Source: Astrocystis sublimbata | Taxonomy: Eukaryota; Ascomycota; Sordariomycetes; Xylariales; Xylariaceae | DNA: 64,000 nt | Assembly (NCBI GenBank): GCA_022453515.1 | Contig: JAJNNY010000032.1 | Span: 1-64,000 of the forward strand | Reading direction: 5' to 3' | Shown: in pieces, positions 1-11,035 of the stretch | Numbering within the stretch: the stretch's first letter is position 1 | Layout of the letters: each line of letters opens with the position of its first letter | Position numbers and translations under genes: made by a program | Notes under the pieces: generated by a model | Seen by the model: only the letters and a program-made list of their open reading frames with translations | The model's database searches: none | Told to the model about the DNA's origin: nothing

Positions 1-215
1 GGTATCGCGTCAAGTATGGCTATTCATTCGGCATCATCACGTCTCGCACTACGTCGAGCCAGAGTTTTATGATCCGCACTATCGCTAGACGCGACACCGA
101 GGAGCACATTCAGGACATCCGTCAGCTCTGTCATCCCAACCTAGCAAAGAATCTCGAAATCTACGCCGGCTCGGATTCGAGCTATTTCCTCATCTTTACA
201 TTTACTTGCCACTGA
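1..215 (+). pseudogene. Protein-kinase-like gene fragment, degenerate
   Basis: Reading frame 2 of the first ~215 bases is open from the window edge and reads like the N-lobe of a eukaryotic protein-kinase-like protein. It has an Arg-Arg-Asp-Thr-Glu-Glu helix, a 'QLCHPNLAKNLEIY' segment resembling the alpha-C/beta-4 region (HPNIV..LEIY), then a hydrophobic strand and a stop. Beyond the stop the DNA turns AT-rich with no continuation. The fragment has no start in the window and no catalytic loop, so it cannot encode an active kinase here. It sits beside other decayed sequence and is probably a relic of a dispersed kinase-like family. The assignment rests on one short motif and is tentative. Confidence 0.35.
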
Positions 216-698
216 CAATTGTTATCAGGCCCATCGTATAAAGCTAAGGATCCGTGTATTTAGCTATCGGGCTTCTCATTATGGCACTCAACGTAATGAG
301 AATACCCCTCGTTTCCTGTTAACAGGTGCCACATCGTGTAAAAGAAGATCAACTTTTAGAAACCTCAGTAACAACTAACTATATCGAACCAGTATATACG
401 CATAAATCTACATCTACTCCTTAAGATATTCTAGGCACTCTTAGAGTTTTGCAATCAACCAAAGTACAGCCTTTGTTGTCACGTATTCGTCGCAATACTT
501 CGCCTACTAGAGCAATTTTAGCCGTATAGCAACTGACTAATTAACCTATTAAAGAAATTTTACTATAAGCTATGGACCTATTAAAATTGACCCAGTCATG
601 ATACTACATAACACAAGGTTCGAGAATGAGTAACGAAACATAAAGCAAGAAGTTATACAATAGCGTAAAAAGAATCCGGCGCAGTCTCATCTCATCCC
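216..698. other. AT-rich degenerate sequence
   Basis: About 480 bases of AT-rich DNA with stop codons in all frames and many TA dinucleotides, lying between a kinase-like fragment and a decayed dynamin-like gene. The look is that of repeat-induced point mutation (RIP) decay. No gene or structured element is visible. Confidence 0.5.
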
Positions 699-893
699 CT
701 ATCCCGAGCCCTTCAAAACCTTCAGCGCAACCTCAAAGTTGGCAATATCGCGACTCAGCTTCTCCCGACGATATTTCACATATGCTTCCTCGCCCGCGAT
801 TATATCGAGCTGCTCTTCGGTCAGACCCAGAACCATCTACGTATTAAAAATCTTGAGCGGGCTATGCTCGCCCGCGAGCGGCTTGTTGGCAGA

Positions 894-898
894 CCACG
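894..898. repeat. Left target site duplication of the solo LTR
   Basis: CCACG immediately left of the LTR, identical to CCACG at 1262-1266 immediately right of it. Confidence 0.8.
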
Positions 899-1261
899 TG
901 TCACACGGATCACTTCACACGCACCCAATAGGAGTCATATCGGAGTCCTACAGAGGGGCTACGCGCCTTCAACAGAGGGGCTGCAAGCCTCATGAATAGA
1001 CGAGTAGTCAGGAGGCCTGTTAGCCAAGATCAGGAGGGCTGTCACATGCAGCCAGCATACATGAAGGTCTCAAGGCACTCCGAAGGGGTCGCCGGAGGAC
1101 TTTGGAAGAGCCTACGGAAGGACCTTCAGAATAGCATAAATAGAAGGGATTCCTCCAGCCTGGAATAGAGGCTTCTGGAGAACATGGACCCTTTAGAGCC
1201 CTAGAGAATTATTAGCTGAACTAAGCCTATTCCAAGCCCTTGAAATCAAGCCCTTGTCACA
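899..1261 (+). mobile_element. Solo LTR (363 bp) with 5-bp target site duplication
   Basis: The element begins TGTCACACGG and ends CTTGTCACA, giving the canonical TG...CA ends of an LTR. It is flanked by a perfect 5-bp direct repeat CCACG (894-898 and 1262-1266), the usual target duplication of Ty3/Gypsy and Ty1/Copia elements. Inside, a TATA-like CATAAATAG at 1135-1143 and a repeated ACAGAGGGGCT (950-960, 972-982) would suit U3 promoter sequence on the plus strand. No internal retrotransposon coding sequence or second LTR follows, so this is a solo LTR left by LTR-LTR recombination. It lies in the dynamin relic, whose frame continues on both sides, which independently supports the boundaries. 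Confidence 0.8.
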
Positions 1262-1266
1262 CCACG
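1262..1266. repeat. Right target site duplication of the solo LTR
   Basis: CCACG immediately after the terminal CA of the LTR, matching the left copy at 894-898. Confidence 0.8.
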
Positions 1267-1550
1267 TCAACAAAGCGCTTCCGCGAAATCTTATAGTAGC
1301 TGTACAGCACGTCGTACATATACTCGCGAACGTACATTAAGTTCGCCTTATCTACGGCCAGATTCCGTAGATCAGACTTCTTGATTAGCCCCGTAGTAGT
1401 GGCTACTATTTTCGAATTAGGGCAGAGCGGACAAAACCTTACCTAGGGCAACGAGATTCTGTTTCTAATCAGCTCGCGCAGCTTGTCGACCTTAGTCAAA
1501 ATAGCGAGGTTGCTAGAGCTTGGCTGCTCATAATAGCCAAGTATACTCAT

Positions 1551-3169
1551 ACTAGAAGAAAGCTTAGTATTAAAGGTAAGGCTAGAGGGGAATGATCCGC
1601 GTGAATGCCGGTGAGATCGTTAAAGATAGTATAAACAGAAACAACAATCTTTGAGCTTTTTAAAGAAGGGATAGTTGGAAATAAAACGGGACTCTTGATA
1701 TTAAATATATCTCCAGAACCTCTATAAAAATGGAGCATTTCATCCATCGTTCATAGAATATAATAGGAAATCCTTGTTTAGTCCCGTATAAACGGAGAAG
1801 TTAGACTAACTCCCTTGCCTCCTACTATATCGCGTTGCCCGTTCTAAATATAAATCAAACAGTGGCACGGCTATTCACAGACTCCTATACTCGCCGATTA
1901 GTCTTTTTGTTACCAACCCCGACTCACACCCTAATTCCGTAAATATACTTTTCGGATAACATTGCTTATTCGCCCGTAGTAAGCTTTAACAAACACTAAA
2001 ACAAGCTTAACCTTGCTTCAAATCTACAAAGATCCGTAAGGCTCCATTCGAAAATAGGTTAAGCAAACGACTAGACATCCTCTGCCTCAGGGACGTATAG
2101 TAATATATTACTAAAAAAGCCGATGTTATATTAGTACACAACCCTATACAAACGGCGTTGATTGCTTTAATCAACTTGAAATCCGCAAGCGGGAGGCCGA
2201 ACAAACGGTTATTGCTACTTGCCGCGGAGATGATCACTTAAGGAGCACTCCGTACACTTGAGTGCCAATATCGGCATTATTTCCATTAGCCAGCAAGCCT
2301 GCCTGCCTCATAGCCCCGGCCAAGTAGTCGAGATGTTTTAGTATCAAGCGTTCGCGTCGACTGACTTCCTAAGAAGTCAGTCCCTATTAGGAAATTACCC
2401 CATCAATACACCTTAAACAAAGAACGGAGACAAAAGCCAAAATAGTTATACTACTATAAGGTTTGAATATAACTAGCTTTATATTCTTAAAAAGATAGTT
2501 CTTATTATATTTAACCAATACGCAATAGAACCATCTCAAATCTTGCATCTTAAATAAATTAAAACACTTTATTCCTATATAAATACATAGAAGGTCCGTT
2601 TTAAGTAAAACGGTCAGCTCCGATTTTGTAGTGTTTACGGAGAAACGTCATTAACCGTTATAGCATTTTATGCATCTGGGCTTGTGCAAAAGCGGGTCTT
2701 GCTCAGGTCAGGTCAGGCCAAGTTCAGGCTAGAAGTGGGCACTGCTCTGGAGACATTCCAAAACCTACTTGGTAGGTAGTAGGTATTGGATCAGTAACCT
2801 TAGGGGCCTCGGGGGCTTACCTAAGTTATCCGAGTTTATTCATCACCCTACACTGCCAGCTGTTCATATCTAGCCTTCGGCTCGCCAAGCATCTGCCACT
2901 GACCTCATAGGAGCGAACATTGGTAGCGCCCGACGCCGGTCAGTCGGGTCAGTATCCGTAGGTTGTACGAGTACCTAATTATCTGTAAGAACAGTACCGA
3001 GTATCAAATAAGCAATCATTCCTTCAATGTTTCGGTCTAAATAATTCCCAGAAATCGGGGCGTCTATATCCTAATACCCAAGTGTCGTTTTCCCTTCTGC
3101 CGGTGTCATATAACAAAACCTACACACATCCCCATCGGCACTCCCACCACCTCAGACGCCGCCACAACA
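1551..3169. other. AT-rich degenerate intergenic region
   Basis: Mostly AT-rich with scattered short minus-strand open stretches (about 1550-1750 and 2007-2237) that have protein-like composition but no family I can name. They look like eroded coding sequence of a repeat. GC rises after about 2650, and 3000-3169 is probably the promoter and leader of the following gene. No transposase or reverse-transcriptase motif was recognised. Confidence 0.4.
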
Positions 3170-3872
3170 ATGTCTCTACCGACGCAGATCGCCGAGACGA
3201 TACAGACAGCACACGTCAAGCGCGACCCGTCACCGCGGCACGACCTCAACCCGTCGACGGCAGCATCGATCAAAGAGCCCGTATATCTAGGCTCCCCCAT
3301 ATCATCACAACGGCAACGGCGGCGGTACAGCGACTCGCTCGAAGGCATAGACGATGATGAAGACGACATCCCCCTCAGCGTGCTGGAGCGCCCGCGAGGG
3401 GCGTCCCGTCGCGGATTGAACAAGCCGCAGCTGCCGCCCATGCCGGACCTGCGCTTCGAGCAGAGTTATCTGCACAGCATCGAGCACGCCGAGACGTGGG
3501 GGTGGATCGCGTTCATCACGGTGCGGGATCAGGTGCGATTTCTCTACTTTACGTTGACCCAGCAGCTATTGATTCTATACTTCACTCTGTGTCTTGTATA
3601 CGGGGAGCTTTCCAAGTATCTTATCTGTTTTACCAAGTTGGTTTATATAGACTAGTTGGCCAATCAACTGACTGACGTATGTACTATCGCAGATCCTGAT
3701 GCCCCTAGCCCAAGGCTTCCTCTACAATCTCGCCGTCCAGGGCTGGCACATGTGGAACCGGAACGCACAGCTGAGCGGGAACTCCGCCGGTGCTCGGGTC
3801 CGTCGGTGGTGGTACGGCGTGAACAACTGGCCCTTGCCCGCGAGCGCCAGGCCCAAGGCGAAGTGGTCGTGA
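3170..3872 (+). CDS. DUF1770 family protein (Atg43-like), 180 aa
   Basis: Two exons, 3170-3532 and 3693-3872, with a 160-nt phase-0 intron (GTGCGA...CGCAG). The protein starts MSLPTQIAETIQTAHVKRDP and carries the 'KEPVYLGSP' and 'LPPMPDLRFEQSYL' blocks that I associate with the fungal DUF1770 family. Exon 2 supplies a mildly hydrophobic stretch (LMPLAQGFLYNLAVQGWHMW) and a short basic tail. From memory, this family includes the fission yeast mitophagy receptor Atg43, an outer-mitochondrial-membrane protein; that link is family knowledge of moderate certainty. Residues 55-70 form an acidic, serine-rich segment (SLEGIDDDEDDIPLSVLERP). Without splicing the first exon would run into an unrelated tail, so the two-exon model is preferred. 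It is convergent with the WHIM-domain gene downstream. Confidence 0.8.
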
Positions 3873-4539
3873 GCGAATGGCCTTCCCCCTTCTTTTCACT
3901 TTGGTGCGATCGATGGGGTTCAATAAGATATAAAGACAGGACCTTGAAGCAAGCCAGAACTAGTGGCTTCCTAGTATATCATCAAGTAATGATGGGTATG
4001 CAGTGATGATCAAGCACGAAGTCTTGGTCGAGGAAATGCGAAGGTCACATAAGATTACTGAGGGACATACATTATCCGAAAGGAGGTCCCCAGAAGTCCT
4101 CAGAATCATGAAGTTCTATATCATACAAGTCTAAAGACTAATTACCTAGTTCTGACATATCAGTCAGTCGGTTGATATGAATATTTGCCATCCGGTCCGT
4201 TCTTACTCTCAACCAACAGACACAACCCACATCCTCTGTACTATAGTACTTTGTATAGCCGTAAATCTGAGAGCCAGGCACAAAGCAATTGGCCCTAAAT
4301 ACCTACTTGAACAGTCGATCGGCTCTCAATACCATGGTATTTGACTCCGAATCAGTGCTCTTGCACTTGCCCACATCCACCGCTCTGTGACATGCGTGCA
4401 AACCCCTCTACACACCTGTATCCCATTCGTGACAACCCTCGCTGATAACGAGGCGCAAAGGCTAGCAACTTTTTTGAACCATCAACACTCCCACCCTGAA
4501 ACGCACGCCCTAATATAATATTGACGAGTAGCAAAGACA
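3873..4539. other. Intergenic region between two convergent genes
   Basis: 667 bases holding the 3' ends of the DUF1770 gene (plus) and the WHIM-domain gene (minus). Composition is mixed, with no open frame of note and no recognisable element. Confidence 0.6.
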
Positions 4540-6661
4540 TTACTCTGCTATGACATCGCTAGATTTGCGTTGTGTATGCTGCGTCTTCTCCGGACTTTCT
4601 CTAAAAGCCAGCGAAGTCGACTGCAGGGCTTTCAGGACGGGCGTCTCAGCACTCTCACTTGGCTCGGGAGTAGTCTGCTTCTCCCCCATAGCGACGTCGA
4701 TGTTTTCCTTGCTGCGCTCGAGAGGCGAGCTATCGCGCTCTCGTTCCGCAACCCCCTGTGATTTGCTCTCTTTCCCCTTACCACTCTCGCCGCCATCATA
4801 GCGAAACGCGCCGAGGTCCAACTTCTTGGCCCCGTCGGCTTTGGGCGAGTACTTTAGCTTGACGACCATGCTCGAGTTGCTACCGTCGAGATCGTCGTCG
4901 ACACCCGCCTCGTCCTCATTGAACTCGTCGTCCTCTTCGTCGTCGTTCTCATCGCTGTCGCCATCAGGGACATGATCGTCTCCTTCGTCGTCGCCGAGCT
5001 CGGGCTCGCTGTCGTCCCCATCCTCGTCCTCGTCCATAGAGTCCGGGTCTTTTTTCCTCGCAGATGACGACGCCCAGCCATTCGTACCGTGATTGACAGC
5101 CGCCGACCTCCTCGGCCTGCCGCCTGCGCCTTGCACATCCTCGGCCTCCTGTGTCGGGCTCGTTGTCACTATGTTGTTCGACGCGTCGACCGTCATGCGC
5201 GAGGGCGCCTTGATCTGCCGTCCGCTCGCCGTCGTGACCGGGCCCGCCGGCTCCGCAGGGGTATGGGAGCCCGTGGTGCGCGCCGAGCGCCGGTTGTTCG
5301 CTGTCGTCGTCGAGTCTGAGTACATGTCCTCGTCGTCCGAGTAGGTGTACTTCATGCGCTTGCCGCGCGTGCGGCCCTCGTACATGGAGAAGCCGGGCTC
5401 GGGGCGCTTGAACTGCTCCTTGCGCTGGAGGCGGTACTCGCGGCGCTTGCGCTTCTCCTCGGTCGCCTCGAAGCGCGGGACCGCGGCCTGCATCTTCTGC
5501 GAGAGCTTGCGCGCCCGCGGCCCGCCGTCCGACACCTGCAGCTTCTCGCACAGCGCGTTCAGGTCCTCGATGCTGCCCGCCACGCTCCACCACGTCCGGT
5601 TGAACCCGGCCGGGTTGCTCTCGCGGTACACGCGGAAGTGCGTGTCGTCGAGCCCCTCGACCAGGTAGTACCGCCGCCGGTCGCTGTCGGAGCCCCACGG
5701 CTGCACCGAGAGAGGCTGGTTGAGGTCGTCTTCGTGCCGGTTCTGCTTGTAGGATTGGTTGATGATGCCCTTGATGACTTCGGAGGAGGACAGCGACCAG
5801 ATCACGAGGGTTCGGAGGAGCGTCAGCTGTCACGGTGGATTGAAGTCAGCTTGTGTTTCAGGTCGGTTGTATACCTAGGTAGAGACATTCGGTGGGAGGG
5901 CTAGGACTGATCAATCACGTACGCGTTCGGTAGGGTTCATGCTGGTAAATGTCGTGCCGCCAGACAATGGGTTCTTATCTTCCCAATCCCTCGCCCATTG
6001 GTTCTTGTGGGATGAAATGGCATCTTCGAGAGCGCGATTGTAGTGTCCGGGCCTGTGGAATTGCTTGTAAGTTTTCTATGCGCATGATTTGCGATTTGTG
6101 TATCGTGAGGAATGTAATGTAGCGCGTCATACTTGACATCTTGCTTGCGGTTTAACAGTAAGCCCAGCACCGCACATAGGAAATGTTCCACACGTTCTCC
6201 GGGTGTAGTCTCTGTGACGTCGCGTTCGAGCTCTTGGGGGCCGAAATTGGCAAGGGACTTCGGCAGGGCTTCGTTGAATCGGCTCCGGAACATGACGATG
6301 AACTGGCAAGAGGTCAGCTTCGGAACGACGCGACGAATCGCGTCCATTTACGCGCCAAATACACGAATTACCATACAGCAATATCAGGATTATCGGCCAA
6401 GACATAATCGTGAGTTGGCGAAGGGGACCGTTTCCGCGGCGGTGGTGACGGCGACCGCTCAGGCTCTGCGGCAAGCTTGGAGCCCTTGGAGCCCTTGGAA
6501 CTCTTGCTTCCCGTGGCGTCTTTCGAGCCCTGGGGCAACTTGTGGAAGAACTTAAGTATGCCCTTATCGCGCTTCAGCTCAACCTCGCCCTCGTCATCGG
6601 AGGGAGGTGCTGAGGACAGGGACGAGACGGACGAGAGCTCGCTAGACTCGTCGTCGGCCAT
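4540..6661 (-). CDS. WHIM-domain chromatin-associated protein, 623 aa
   Basis: Four exons on the minus strand: 6661-6377, 6302-6133, 6052-5923 and 5826-4540; all junctions are GT-AG and the phases agree. The N-terminus (MADDESSELSSVSSLSSAP) is acidic and serine-rich. Next comes a conserved fungal core, 'FIVMFRSRFNEALPKSL', 'LERDV', 'LLLNRKQDVKPGHY', then a WHIM-like segment (LTLLRTLVIWSLSSSEVIK...) and a WSD-like block 'WGSDSDRRRYYLVEG', resembling the nucleosome-spacing part of ISWI-partner proteins such as RSF1 and Ioc-type factors. The C-terminal ~280 residues are disordered, with a long Asp/Glu run (about residues 470-520) that could bind histones. The likely role is nuclear, in chromatin remodelling; the exact complex is unknown. 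Intron 3 contains one copy of the palindrome TACCTAGGTA. It is divergent from eRF1 across 2.8 kb. Confidence 0.8.
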
Positions 6662-9426
6662 TGTGCGTGAATGGCGAGGTCTGAAGTTTAGGCGCGGGGC
6701 AGGCAAGCGGTTGGAGATGAGACACGGATGTCGAGTGCCACCGATACACAGTGAACTGCGGCTGCAGGTATTACGCTGTGCTATGTAGGCCGGCAGGGGA
6801 ACGAGGGCTGGGGTTGTGATGGGGAGGTCAATGAAGAGACAGACAAAGGAGTGGGACGTGGAACGTTGCTCTGGACGTGAGGTGGACGAGGATGTGGCTG
6901 GAATGTGGAGGTTGAGTATGCGCATATAATATTGGATGGGTGAGAAGTCGAGAACTCGTAAATTGGCACGCACGCTAAAATACCCCAGAATAGAGCCGCA
7001 CATCAACCAGGACGCCAGCAACGCCAGATCTGATAGGCCAACCCGTTTTTTCTTTAAGCTAGGATAATTCGTACATGCCCATTGCCCGCACGGTCAAACG
7101 AGCCGACAACACATTGTCTGCCCTCCCTTAGAATTCCGTCCGTCCTTTGTCCGTGTCCCATTCACTCGAGTGCCATTCGCCGGAAACCCACTCTGGCCCT
7201 CTAGATCGCCAGCCCGAACTAGTACCTCGTCTCCATTCGCTCTCACAAGCAGTCCACACCAACGAACACTGAACAACGACCCAGACCTGACCGCATAATG
7301 CAGCAGCTGCACATGGGCTGGTTTGCGTGGTACAGCCTCCCAATTCGAACAAGCCAAATCTTTTCGTCCATCGCAGACTGTTGAGCCACGTGTGAGTGTA
7401 ATAGCGACATTGCTGAGATAATCCAGCAGCGTGACCGATCCACTCCATTCAAGGGCGTGTCCTCATAAATGGTACTTGAGCTGTCTCATTCGCTCGGACT
7501 GCCCAGGTATTGCCGCCGGCCCAATCACCACCCTAGACAACAGCAACAACTACCCACGAATGCACATAGGATACCATGTGCTAGAATGGCAAACGCTGGA
7601 AGGTTAGCCTTACCTTGAACTTAGGGCCAACAATATCCATAGTAGGCAGACCGCTTGGGGCCAAACCGTATATTGCCCATGGTTGAGGTGGCGAAACACT
7701 CCGTCGAGAAGTATTGACCCACAGCTGGATCACAACAGTGATTTGCCAGGCAGCCTGGAAACCCCCGAAGTTCCAATGTACTGTCACCAACAACGAGTCG
7801 GTTGCTGCACCGGAGGGTTGGACAGAAAACGCGTCTTGTCCGGGTAGGAACGCTTCACTGGGTCTGAAATGAATTTCAGTATCTCAGACAGCATCATTGA
7901 TTCGAAGTCTGGAGTTGCCGCAGTAGCACAGGCACGATTGAATACATATGCTTCCCGGTGTGGCTTCGAACCCCCCTTGTTCTGAGCTCATTCTGGTGTC
8001 CAACTGTTACCACGAGTTTACAGAGCAGGGTGTGAGAGAGCTTCATGACATCTTGTCACGGAGCTCTGCAAACGTGAGGCACCAGGATGTGAATGATTCA
8101 CTGCAAGTGATGACTGGCGCATTGTTAGCTATGAGAATCACTCTTCTGGGTGGTCATATCGGGGCTGAGATGTTTTGCGTGTCCCAAAAAGCCCATCGGG
8201 ACGTCATGCCCTCGGAAAATCATCGTGATATCTCGGAGTTCGGTAGACTCGAGTGATACTGAATACTTGGAGCTTGTCTGAGTGATTCAGAGCCAAATTG
8301 GGCGGCCCCTGTCTTTTGCTGCACCAGCTGTATCGTGGGCTGCGGACGCGACCTGTGCGAAGGAGTAGGTGCTTGCGCAAGCTCTACCCACAACTGCGAG
8401 CCAAGACCACCCGAACACCAATTCAAGGACTGTTTGAGTCACCACAGAGATGCCTCATCAGCATTCTTCAGTTGGCATACTTGGCTCCGTACATGGGCGA
8501 TTGAAGACAAGCGCGACGTTGCAGTGATGGCAGTACTTCGGGTCAGAGACGCAACAATATTGTCTGCCGTACATTTGCCGCCAATTACTGAGTGGAAGAT
8601 GGGAGGGCGGTGCGATTGCGTCTGACGTGGTAGAGCGATGTGGCGGGCAGTCTGGGAGATTGACGATGCTGGTCTGAGGAGGTGCAGTTGGTTTGGGGTG
8701 GTGTTGTGGAACCTGTCTCGATCAGATTGCCATCCATCGTAGCCAGCTGGCAGCAGTCCTGCAGGTCAAGCTGAGCGTTAGGTGTCCTAAGCCACGCAAT
8801 ACCGAGGTACCTTACGCCCCGAGCCAATTGTGGCTTGGGCAGGGCAGGTACCGCGCTTAGGTTCGGACTGACTCAGCCTTCCGGTTTGCCTACGTAATTT
8901 CTGCCTACACGTACCTTAAAAATGTCAAGGAAGGTTCCTTGGAAGTTTAAACACAGAAACAGAGGCGGTATGGCGGACCCTGCAGCCTAATAGGCTCCAA
9001 ATCCAGTGCTCTCATTAGGGCCTCTGACCCGCCACAGGCCCTGTATCGACCACCTGGGCAGTGCCTAGGTGGGCATACTAGTGCTGGGCTGTACCCAACG
9101 ACGTAATGTACCCGTGCGAGCCCGTGGGCTTCTGAAGCAATGGAACCTTGAAGGGCGTAATACCAGGCCAAACCAGAAAGGCGCAAGGAAACTTTAGCTG
9201 GGCGAGCTGGGTAAGAGTTATAAGAGAGGTAAATTGTGGCCCTTTCGCCTTTCCCCGTTCCCTATTCCCCGTCCTAAGACCGAACTAAGACCCGTCCCTC
9301 CATTATTCACTTTCGCGCAAGCTTTTCCCACAACAACCCACACTTCCCCATCGTCACCACCTGCACCGTCTGAACACACGACAACACTCCCATTTTGCTC
9401 GCTCACTCTGTCGAGACAAGCCCAAG
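6662..9426. other. Long divergent intergenic region (WHIM gene / eRF1)
   Basis: 2.77 kb between two divergently transcribed genes. The 6662-7030 part is the leader and promoter of the WHIM-domain gene. The 7100-8850 part contains several short open frames on both strands (for example 7948-8256 plus, 102 codons), none with a recognisable domain or splice extension. The last ~200 bases are the CT-rich eRF1 leader. I see no supported gene. Confidence 0.5.
9237..9420 (+). promoter_or_regulatory. Pyrimidine-rich promoter/leader of eRF1
   Basis: Strongly CT-biased plus-strand stretch (TTTCGCCTTTCCCCGTTCCC and similar), ending just before the eRF1 ATG at 9427. Such tracts are common at transcription starts of highly expressed fungal genes. 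No TATA box is obvious. The exact transcription start is not determined. Confidence 0.5.
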
Positions 9427-11035
9427 ATGAGTGACGCCGCAGCGACCGAGGCGGAGAAGAATGTAAGACACGCAACCACCTTGCTGCTGACCTCCAGCCT
9501 CCCCTCCGCCACGTGCACTCTGTACTCTGCACTTTTGTGCGAAATGCCGCCCTCACCCTCACTGACCTCCCTCCTCCCCATCGCCAACTACGCACTGGAC
9601 TGACCGCTGACTGCGCACTCTGCCGATAGATCGAGATATGGAAGGTCAAAAAACTCATCAAGCGCCTGGAGGCCGCGCGAGGAAACGGCACAAGCATGAT
9701 CTCCCTCATCATCCGTAGGCACTTTACCCCTCCCCCGCTTCACCGCTGTCGCTAATCTCACATCGCCAGCGCCCAAGGATCAGGTCTCGCGAATCGCTAA
9801 GATGTTGGCTGAAGAATACGTATGCCACCACCATAGCACCGCCATAGCATCCCTACCCTGCCTCCGCGCCCTATCATGCTGCTAACATTGCCATACAGGG
9901 TACCGCTAGTAACATCAAATCCCGCGTGAACCGACAATCTGTGCTGTCTGCCATCACCTCGACCCAACAGCGTCTTAAACTCTACAACAAGGTCCCCCCG
10001 AATGGCCTCGTCGTCTACTGTGGTGAAATCTTGACGTCCGAAGGCAAGGAGCGGAAGGTCAACATTGACTTTGAGCCTTTCAAGCCAATCAATACCTCAT
10101 TGTACCTTTGCGACAACAAGTTCCACACCGAGGCCCTGGCCGAGCTGCTTGACTCGGACCAGAAGTTTGGCTTCATTGTCATGGACGGAAACGGAGCGCT
10201 CTTCGGCACTCTCAGCGGCAATACTCGCGATATTGCCCACAAGTTCTCTGTCGATCTTCCCAAAAAGCACGGGCGTGGTGGACAGTCCGCCCTTCGTTTC
10301 GCTCGTCTGCGAGAGGAGAAGCGTCACAACTACGTCCGCAAGGTGGCCGAACTGGCCGTGCAAAACTTCATTACCAACGACAAGCCTAACGTCGCTGGCC
10401 TCATTCTTGCCGGATCCGCTGATTTCAAAAACGACCTGAATGGCTCCGACATGTTCGACAACCGGCTGCAGTCCAAGGTTATCAAGGTTGTTGACGTATC
10501 CTACGGTGGCGAGAACGGTTTCAACCAGGCTATCGAACTGTCTTCTGAGACGCTGGGCAACGTCAAGTTCATCCAGGAGAAGAAGCTCATCGGAAAGTAC
10601 TTTGAGGAGATCAGCCAGGACACGGGCAAAGTTTGCTACGGTATCGAAGACACGCTTAAGGCCCTCGAACTGGGCGCTGTCGAAGTCCTCATCGTGTTTG
10701 AGAACCTGGAGATTACTCGGTCGGTCCTGAAAGACTCCAACGGCTCCGAGGTTGTCTTGCACTACACCAAATTACAGGAATCCGGCGATCGTGCTATGTT
10801 TATGGACAAGGAGACCGGCCAAGAGATGGAAGTTGTCTCTACGGACTCGTTCCTCGAGTGGATCGCCGAACACTACAAGGACTTTGGTACCAACCTAGAG
10901 TTTGTGTCCGACAGATCCACTGAGGGTAACCAGTTCGTGAAGGGTTTTGGTGGTATCGGCGGCATTCTTCGATACAAGGTGAACTTCGAGCAATTAGCTG
11001 AAGTAGACGACGATGATGACTACTACGACGATTGA
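9427..11035 (+). CDS. SUP45: Eukaryotic peptide chain release factor 1 (eRF1), 435 aa
   Basis: Four exons: 9427-9462, 9630-9714, 9770-9819 and 9899-11035, phases 0/1/0. eRF1 enters the ribosomal A site, reads all three stop codons and, with the GTPase eRF3, triggers peptide release. The N domain carries the stop-codon-reading motifs TASNIKS and YLCDNKF (Y-x-C-x3-F). The M domain has the catalytic [10 protein letters not shown] loop (GGQ) that positions water in the peptidyl-transferase centre. The C domain ends in the acidic tail [11 protein letters not shown], typical of the eRF3-binding end. Length matches fungal orthologues. The start is chosen because the first three small exons supply the expected N-terminal helix ([29 protein letters not shown]). 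The large last exon alone lacks this helix and the NIKS motif. Confidence 0.97.

Larger units (their letters stand above)
699..1550 (-). pseudogene. Dynamin-like GTPase relic, internally deleted and interrupted by an LTR
   Basis: On the minus strand an ATG at 1550 opens a peptide with 'TKVDKLRELIRNRISLP', the segment that precedes the P-loop in fungal dynamin-family GTPases (usually KIDKLREL..SLPQLVVVGDQSSGKS). It then meets a stop and the P-loop is absent. Sequence from about 1390 resumes as dynamin stalk ('ANLMYVREYMYDVLYSYYK', then RKRFVDVV). After the LTR insertion it continues as C-terminal GED-like sequence ('GLTEEQLDIIAGEEA', REKLSRDIANFE), with one more in-frame stop, to a natural-looking end at 699. 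Almost the whole G domain is therefore missing. Removing the 363-bp insertion and one target duplication restores the stalk frame across the junction (VVCQQA). The gene cannot make a working GTPase. The family call is by motif recognition only. Confidence 0.55.

Noticed and set aside
907..1254. hAT-type DNA transposon with 8-bp duplication TGTCACAC
   Set aside because: The 8-bp match (899-906 and 1255-1262) can be seen this way, but the ends inside it have no terminal inverted repeats. The TG...CA ends with a CCACG duplication fit an LTR better and restore the host frame.
4964..5833. 289-codon minus-strand frame overlapping the WHIM-domain gene
   Set aside because: Alternative frame of the GC-rich last exon; its composition (Arg/Ala/Gly/Pro) is that of a shadow frame.
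7948..8256. 102-codon plus-strand frame in the WHIM/eRF1 intergenic region
   Set aside because: No recognisable domain or supporting splice structure; consistent with chance.
10097..10762. 221-codon minus-strand frame over eRF1
   Set aside because: Antisense shadow of the conserved eRF1 last exon.
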